A DNA stretch of 5,984 nt, taken from assembly GCA_943331415.1 (NCBI GenBank), contig CALQLM010000091.1, forward strand, positions 1 to 5,984, read 5' to 3'. How positions within the stretch are numbered: the stretch's first letter is position 1; each line of letters starts with the position of its first letter. The translations under genes and the position numbers were made by a program. This document shows, piece by piece, positions 5,765 to 5,984 of the stretch. Under the pieces are notes generated by a model. The model worked only from the letters and a program-made list of their open reading frames with translations, did not search any database and had not been told where the DNA came from. Source of the stretch: Bifidobacterium breve. Lineage in GTDB: Bacteria > Actinomycetota > Actinomycetes > Mycobacteriales > Mycobacteriaceae.

Positions 5765-5984
5765 TTAGCCGGGGAAGATCCGCACGAAGTCGACCAACAT
5801 CTCGCACGGATATTTGCCCGGACGCGCATCTTTTCCGCCGGAGCCGCCAACCGCGATGTTCAAAACCGGGCGCAGTTCGTAGCCCGGGTCGTTGAACGGC
5901 CAGTCATCCCGAGAGTTTGCTGGCACCGTGAAATACGGCTCCATGCCCGGTGTGTAATCCCGCCAGAACTACATTCCGCCGTAG
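5765..5984 (-). pseudogene. GH16 glycoside hydrolase (Rv0315-like), C-terminal end with an in-frame TAG; N-terminus beyond window
   Basis: The visible end has the hallmark C-terminus of family 16 beta-glucanase-type proteins: FWRDYTPGMEPYF, DWPFNDPGYEL, PVLNIAVGGSGG and finally MLVDFVRIFPG before TAA (5767-5765). As I recall them, mycobacterial secreted GH16 proteins such as Rv0315 carry very similar blocks in the same order. This is therefore the end of the conserved jelly-roll domain. Five codons from the right edge the frame contains TAG (5971-5969), reading Gly-Gly-Met-stop-Phe-Trp where relatives appear to have Met-Tyr-Phe-Trp. A TAC or TAT to TAG change would explain it. A product ending there would lose 67 residues, including the closing beta strands, and would probably not fold. 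The catalytic ExDxxE site would lie outside the window. A base-calling error at the contig edge is a real alternative. GH16 identity is firm; pseudogene status is uncertain. Confidence 0.78.

Noticed and set aside
5568..5807. 80-residue upstream extension of the DsbB frame
   Set aside because: The extension is Arg/Pro/His-rich and non-hydrophobic. It overlaps both the GH16 end and the microprotein, which is the better coding frame.
5969..5971. Programmed amber read-through or pyrrolysine at the GH16 TAG
   Set aside because: Relatives appear to have an ordinary Tyr there, and nothing in the window suggests recoding. Mutation or base-calling error is simpler.

Overview
This window is high-GC actinobacterial DNA, most likely from a mycobacterium (Mycobacterium/Mycolicibacterium). 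That placement is inference from four things: strong GC preference at third codon positions, GTG starts, a probable leaderless promoter, and proteins of recognisably mycobacterial type (a secreted GH16 protein like M. tuberculosis Rv0315 and a zinc-ribbon multi-pass membrane protein family). There are seven protein genes, no RNA genes, no insertion sequences and no CRISPR array.

Layout. (1) 577 down to the left edge, minus strand: the N-terminal 192 codons of a Tat-exported lipoprotein, the substrate-binding component of a spermidine/putrescine-type ABC transporter. (2) 578-738: a 161-bp divergent intergenic region holding two tandem 24-bp repeats (661-708). (3) 739-4197, plus strand: a tight two-gene operon. 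It encodes a secreted sedolisin (S53) serine-carboxyl peptidase and, directly after its stop codon, a 606-aa membrane protein with two zinc ribbons, nine predicted membrane helices and an extracytoplasmic C-terminal domain. (4) 4223-5725, minus strand, convergent with the operon and only 25 bp from it: a three-gene operon read right to left. It encodes a 52-residue membrane microprotein, a DsbB-family disulfide-bond protein that starts inside the microprotein's stop codon, and a small secreted HExxH zinc metallopeptidase. (5) 5765 to the right edge, minus strand: the C-terminal end of a GH16 glycoside hydrolase interrupted by an in-frame TAG, so either a pseudogene or a sequence error.

The window is dominated by envelope and secretion functions. 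The DsbB-type oxidase lies beside exported proteins with even numbers of cysteines: two in the mature sedolisin, two in the exported domain of the zinc-ribbon protein and four in the metallopeptidase. A shared extracytoplasmic oxidative-folding theme is plausible, but it is inferred from proximity and cysteine counts only. The parts most worth a second look are the unannotated microprotein coupled to dsbB with its apparent leaderless promoter, the missing second cysteine pair in the DsbB protein, the sedolisin/zinc-ribbon membrane protein pair, and the amber codon in the GH16 gene.
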